Shown here: positions 59,154 to 64,000 of the stretch, one piece after another
Position numbering within the stretch: the stretch's first letter is position 1
How the letters are laid out: the number at the start of each line of letters is the position of its first letter
Assembly (NCBI GenBank): GCA_911728435.2
Contig: OU452210.1
Span: 11,966,001-12,030,000, forward strand
From: Apoderus coryli
Lineage: Eukaryota; Arthropoda; Insecta; Coleoptera; Attelabidae
Length of the DNA: 64,000 nt
Direction of reading: 5' to 3'
Position numbers and translations under genes: made by a program
Notes under the pieces: model-generated
Databases searched by the model: none
The model's input: the letters and a program-made list of their open reading frames with translations, nothing else
What the model was told of the DNA's origin: nothing

Positions 59154-62100
59154 TCATCTTTTTACAGAAACTCCAAAACTTTCACGAATAATTTTATATA
59201 TTAATTTACCAATTCCATTACGTTTTTGGTGAAAATTGTTGTCAGAATTTTGTTGTAATTGTTTTCTCACATATTCTACATAAAAGTCAATGAAACGAAG
59301 TCTGATTTTTATGGAATATACAACGATGGTTTTAGAAATTAGTAAACTAATGGTTATTAGCGATACAAACAATGGTGAATAGTATGATTGTAAATACAAT
59401 AGTAAAACGCAACATAACAAACCTAAACACAAGCTGCCATTGTTCTTAACACAACCTGATGTGCGTTTTTCTTTTTCCTCAGCTTCTAGCATCTCTTTGC
59501 GACTCTACGAAAACAGTAAGATTTAAAATTATAATCTTGGAACATACAACTTAGACATATTGCTGCTATAAAATCAATATAAAAATTCCCCCATTACAAT
59601 ATAACCCTTATCGAGTGCCTCTGGAGTCGGTGATTCTAAACTCTAGCCAGCACAATTTTATGTAACTTTGTCAGCAGTTTTAGCCAAGTAATAGAATAGT
59701 CTGCAGCACAGTGCATGCATAGAAGATAGATAGAAAAACTCCCGAATGAGGTAGGGAGTTTACATCTGGCCCCATGATAGGTTGATACTATCGTACGGAG
59801 TGCATAATAATTGATGGTTTTTAAATTCTTCGATCGGCATTGCAAATGAAAAATATCGCTTTTGGATTACATTGTAATGGATGGTTAAAGCCAGACACAT
59901 TACATTTGAAAGGCGTAATTTCTATTCATTTAAACCGCGAAAACCTAAGTCTGCCGATAAATCCTTTGCTACTGCATGTTTTGGTGGTATTACTGGTGGT
60001 GGGTGAGCTGATGATCAGCCATAATGCCTATAAAATCGCATGGGGAGCGATATAAAAAATAGAAGAATATGCAATGTATATGTGTTAATTTTTGGAGATA
60101 TCTAGTAAATATTGCACCTGTCAAAGCATCAATTCAAATTCGGGAGACAATCATTAAAGTTTACCTCTGCTCCACCTTTCCAATTAGTTGCTGAACTGTC
60201 AATTGAATTGTGAAGGATTTCCTCATTATATTTTATAGGAAATAATGATGAACCAGTGCTGTGTTGTATATCATACGCTGGTTGTGTCGAAGTACCATAT
60301 AGTACCAATTCCCATGCTTCAACATTCGCTGAAACACGATGATGTAGTTTATTGTAAGTATTATATTATCTATTTAGTCTACGTAAATGCGGTTATTAGA
60401 TATAAAACATAAATAGATACATAAAATAAATAATAATTTTTGTATCAAAAAATCAATACCGACTAAGCTAATAATAACTACATAACATCTCTGGTAGTTC
60501 TGATATCCTTATGAAGTTTATAAATTCAGTTTTCGAATTTTGAAAGTCAACTTGTATTACAGAATAAATAATTTATACTTGCTTTATCTATTGTTTTAAT
60601 TTAAATATGCGACAATCCAGTCTAAAAAAACTGTACGTCTTGTGCCAAGGATACACCAAAAGTTTAGGGTGAAACTAATTCAAATTAAGAGAGAGATGAG
60701 TATAAGCTCTTTGTAAATGTTGGAAATTTGGGTCACACTGCCTGCCGATTACCACGTGGATCGACGAAACGGCCGTCTGGTGAAAGCATGGTAGTGTGAA
60801 ACAAATTTCCAACATAACTTAAGTCTTGTTGTTTTATGTAACAAGCAATTCTTAATTCAAATTATTTCATCTATGGATATCAGTTGTCATTTTTGTTACA
60901 TGAACATAATTGAGCAAAATGAATGCTAGATATCAAGAAACTTAAGGCTATATATTTTAAGCGTAAGCAATACAGAATGAAATGTAAAAATATAAAGAGC
61001 CTGGAGTCTTACATTTTCCTATTTAGGTGAAACTTTTTGTATCTCATTATTGTATTTTAGTGCCCCAAGTGCTGAAAGCAGTAATGAAATATCTACAAAA
61101 CAAGGTACCTATTTGAGAATAGAAAATCAAGTCACAAGAAATAAGTAACATGCAAAACTAATTCATGCGACATACAGATTTACCTCTATAAGGTTTATTT
61201 GAAGTCTTTTGCGGACTGATTTCAGTCGGTTTCGGAATAAATTTAAAGTTGTTACTATTAAAATTAATATCGCGACTTTTTTCTTTAACTTTTTGATTTT
61301 TCTTGTTTATATTTTTTGTGGGTTCTCTAACGGGTATCAGAACCGGATAGCTTATTGTAATATTTTTAACAAATTTTAGATATTGTTTTACTACACTATT
61401 TGTATCGATTTTATGTTTATTCGAAACGGCATAATAATAAGGCGATACTTCAGTACTACTTGTGATTTGTTTATTTTTTGAACTACTTGTTACATTTACA
61501 AATGTTTCTTTTCTAACTGATTTAGATTTTGATTTATTATTATGGGTTTTAGAAAATTTATTGGTCGCGCTTTTATGTTTTTTATTTTTATTCTTCTTTT
61601 TGTTACTGTTATTTGATTTTGTTTTATTAATAATGTTAATATCACTATTTTTCGGTAAAGAAGGTAGAAATTGTTTAGTTCCATAGAGAATTAGTGTCCA
61701 GTTTTGAAGTGTTGCTCTTCCTGAAAAATGTTAGTTATACATAGTTGTTAGTAGGTGTTAGTAAATTACAAAAAGCATGCAGTTAAGTTTTAAATTTAAA
61801 TATGTCGCATCTAAATAGATCCTCTGTTATGGCCGAAAATATGCTCCTCATTTTAAACAAAAACTTTGGGTGTCTGTTAAATCCTGTTTGTAGAATTACC
61901 TACCCAACCGTGTACGATTTTAAAATGATTATCTGATTGATTGCGAGAAGATTTCATCTTAACAGAGGACCTAAGAAACTCATACATCAAAACATCAGGG
62001 ATATTTATATATATTTACCTAATAAACGTCCATCATTGTGTATTTCTAAGAGCCAAATCCCAAAAGGTGATTCACCCCATGAATGTACTGACATGAAAGG

Positions 62101-63565
62101 CCATTCATTAAATCCTGACCGGTAATTATCATGTGGCCTGTGTGCCAGTAACGTAACTCTAGTTCCCATTGGTGACGTCAGCTCTATTTTCAAATCACCA
62201 CGTCTTTGTGAAAATATAGTCAATTTAGTTTGTACATGTTCCAAAATTTCGACGCCTTCACACTCGGTAACTTCAAATTCGAGGAGAACTTTACTTTTAG
62301 GAGGAATTGGTCTGTAAACAAATAAAGAGTCTAGAAATATAAACATGTTATATCTTACATGATTTTTTTTTCGGAAAACTTTGAACATGTCGATTTTGTA
62401 GAAAAAAAACAAACAATTGCTATACTATATTTTAAAAACAATGAAGTGGCCAAGGCGGTTACGTTTTATCTGAAGCTTTCTTTTCCATCAGTGTAGTGCC
62501 GAACCACGTTGTTAGAACTTTCCGTACAATCGTCAATACTCTATCGCAATTTTTTCATTGCAAACTGTGAAAATACACTTACTTAACATCAGATGAAGCT
62601 TTAATCTCACACTTGTGTTGTTGTGGAACCGTGACCCACTGCCTAGCTACTTGAACCATAGCGTAAGCGTCCATTAATCCATAACCAAAACTATGCGACA
62701 CATTTCTCCCTACACCATTTGTCTGCCAATCGCCAGTTATTAAGTTTTTTGGTCTTGCTGTTCGAACTACGATATGCTGCATATCCCTCCATGTCAAGTT
62801 AGGATTTGCTTCTAAGGCCAGTGCGCAAATACCTAATATAATAAAAAAACATTGAACACTTAATTCTAGCATATTCCCACACATTCTAAAGGAACCAAGC
62901 TATAGCCGATGTATATAAAATTTTAAATCTTTAGCTTTAATTTACCTGCTGCTAAAGGAGCTGATGCACTTGTGCCTGTGTGACTGCTAGTACACGAATG
63001 TCTAAGATCAGTAGTTACAACTTGCTTTTCACCTACTGAACCACTACTGTAAGTTGTGGCTAACGTAGAGCTACATGCTTCGCTATACCAGGGCACATGG
63101 CCCCACTCCGTGGCACTTGATATTGACAAACTGTATATCGAATTAGTGTAACCGTCACAGTTACAATTGTCGTGGTCTCTGCCCCCATTTCCTGACGCCC
63201 ATACAAAGATAGAACCTTTCCCATTACGACCCTAGAAGAATACACCGGCATCAGCGAATAATTTAATGTTCTGGATTAACATACCTCAAGACATTCTTTT
63301 AATATTTTTATAATATACATTACCTTTGTAACTCCTTCAATGAAAGCTCTTGTCGCTAAACCTCCGGGTCCATCCACTGTTTTACCATCATCATCTGGAC
63401 CCCAAGAAGCGCTGTAAATGTCAATATGATGAGGGTTTAAACTTAATGACCTTGCTTCAACTGCATCGGTAACATCACCGTCTAACATTCGTACACCTCC
63501 AAGTTGTGCTCCAAATGCTACCCCCAACGCACAAATGGAATTATTACTAGTAGCTGCTACTTCTC
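59154..63565 (-). CDS. Fur1: Furin-1-like proprotein convertase (5' end beyond window)
   Basis: Exons in phase: 63565-63324, 63231-62946, 62832-62583, 62311-62019, 61720-61184, 60328-60165 and 59504-59154 (stop), about 706 residues. The first two carry the subtilisin/kexin domain: GEVAATSN just after the missing catalytic-His exon, [37 protein letters not shown] with the oxyanion Asn, and the catalytic Ser in [13 protein letters not shown]. The P domain follows, ending [20 protein letters not shown] and [11 protein letters not shown] 178-residue Lys/Asn/Ser-rich exon comes next, then a second LYGT motif, and a terminal exon with two hydrophobic stretches ([14 protein letters not shown] and [18 protein letters not shown]), probably membrane-anchored. 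Furins cleave precursors after basic R-x-K/R-R sites in the trans-Golgi. Signal peptide, prodomain and catalytic Asp and His lie outside the window. Fur1 is preferred over Fur2 because of the P-domain-to-membrane arrangement. Confidence 0.88.
59620..60060. other. furin intron with a compositionally distinct patch
   Basis: Within the intron 59505-60164 this stretch is less AT-rich than its surroundings and open in short frames on both strands (59636-59845 minus, 59840-60055 plus). I recognise no protein family in any frame. It is most likely an unidentified repeat insertion. Confidence 0.3.
60718..60812. repeat. imperfect inverted repeat in a furin intron
   Basis: TGTTGGAAATTTGGGTCACAC at its left and GTGTGAAACAAATTTCCAACA at its right are inverted copies with two or three mismatches, around a GC-richer core containing GATCGACGAAACGGCC. 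It may be a small MITE or a decayed element end. It lies in the intron 60329-61183. Confidence 0.5.
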
Positions 63566-64000
63566 CTGCAAAAAATGGTTTGGTTAACTCTTTTTTCCTT
63601 GGCTGTTTTTAAATGGTATTTCAACATTTTAAATTAACGAAGTACAAAATAAAATTATCGACCAAATGTTTAAGGACATAACGTCAATTTTTGCGTAGGT
63701 ACGTTAATACAGCAGCTAATTTTATAGATATACAGAAACAGTAGTGAAATAAAAAAAAATAGGTTCACAAAACTTATGGAATAAAATAGTTGGAAGTTGA
63801 AGTAGATAACAATCGAATCGTGTGAAAAACAAATATGTAGGATTGCTACTGGTGAATTGCACCAGGTATATGACATCTGCCAAAATTCATTATGATAATT
63901 AGAAGCTGTAATTTTAGTTTCATAGAGATTTATAAACCACTAAGTACTAGACGAATTTAAAATTTGTTTTTCTCTCTACTTGATTCATACAAAATTAATC

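Noticed and set aside
61462..61686. Plus-strand 74-codon hydrophobic frame
   Set aside because: Antisense reading of the Lys/Asn-rich furin exon, which turns AAA/AAT into Phe/Leu/Ile codons.

Overview
The window is about 64 kb of AT-rich animal nuclear DNA. It is almost certainly from a winged insect: genes are split by many short GT-AG introns, and the recognisable proteins are insect types (TipE-family sodium-channel accessory subunit, Domeless cytokine receptor, Furin-1-like convertase, alpha-catenin). Intergenic and intronic DNA is full of decayed mariner/Tc1, hAT-like and non-LTR elements. I cannot name the species; a non-dipteran order such as Coleoptera, Hemiptera or Lepidoptera is only a guess. 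All exon coordinates below were worked out by hand from splice signals, reading phase and family resemblance. Names rest on remembered family features, not on searches. || Layout. 1-568 (+): last two exons of a RhoGAP-START protein (crossveinless-c/DLC type). 3566-5671 (-): three-exon TipE homologue. 8341-14993 (-): complete alpha-catenin coding region, 11 exons plus a candidate 33-nt microexon, with a LINE fragment in one intron. 18835-25616 (-): complete 15-exon U2SURP (SR140) splicing factor. 37425-46516 (+): complete 15-coding-exon domeless receptor, probably with a 5' UTR exon near 28.5 kb and a first intron of nearly 9 kb that holds a tandem duplication and transposon debris. 51985-53310 (+): small four-exon gene for an unrecognised secreted Ser/Gln/Ala-rich protein. 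54615-63565 and beyond (-): a Furin-1-like protease entering from the right edge, with one membrane-type terminal exon at 59154 and a second Cys-rich/TM terminal exon at 54615. || The genes do not form a pathway. Several act at the cell surface or at junctions (Domeless as JAK/STAT receptor, alpha-catenin at adherens junctions, TipE homologue with the voltage-gated sodium channel, furin in the secretory pathway), while U2SURP is nuclear and the RhoGAP-START protein controls Rho signalling. || The observations most worth checking are the in-phase alpha-catenin microexon, the unrecognised S/Q/A-rich secreted gene, the foldback repeat downstream of domeless with two 117-nt arms, the two Furin terminal exons and duplicated P-domain end motif, the tyrosine-valine array in the Domeless tail, and several small non-autonomous transposons with visible terminal repeats.
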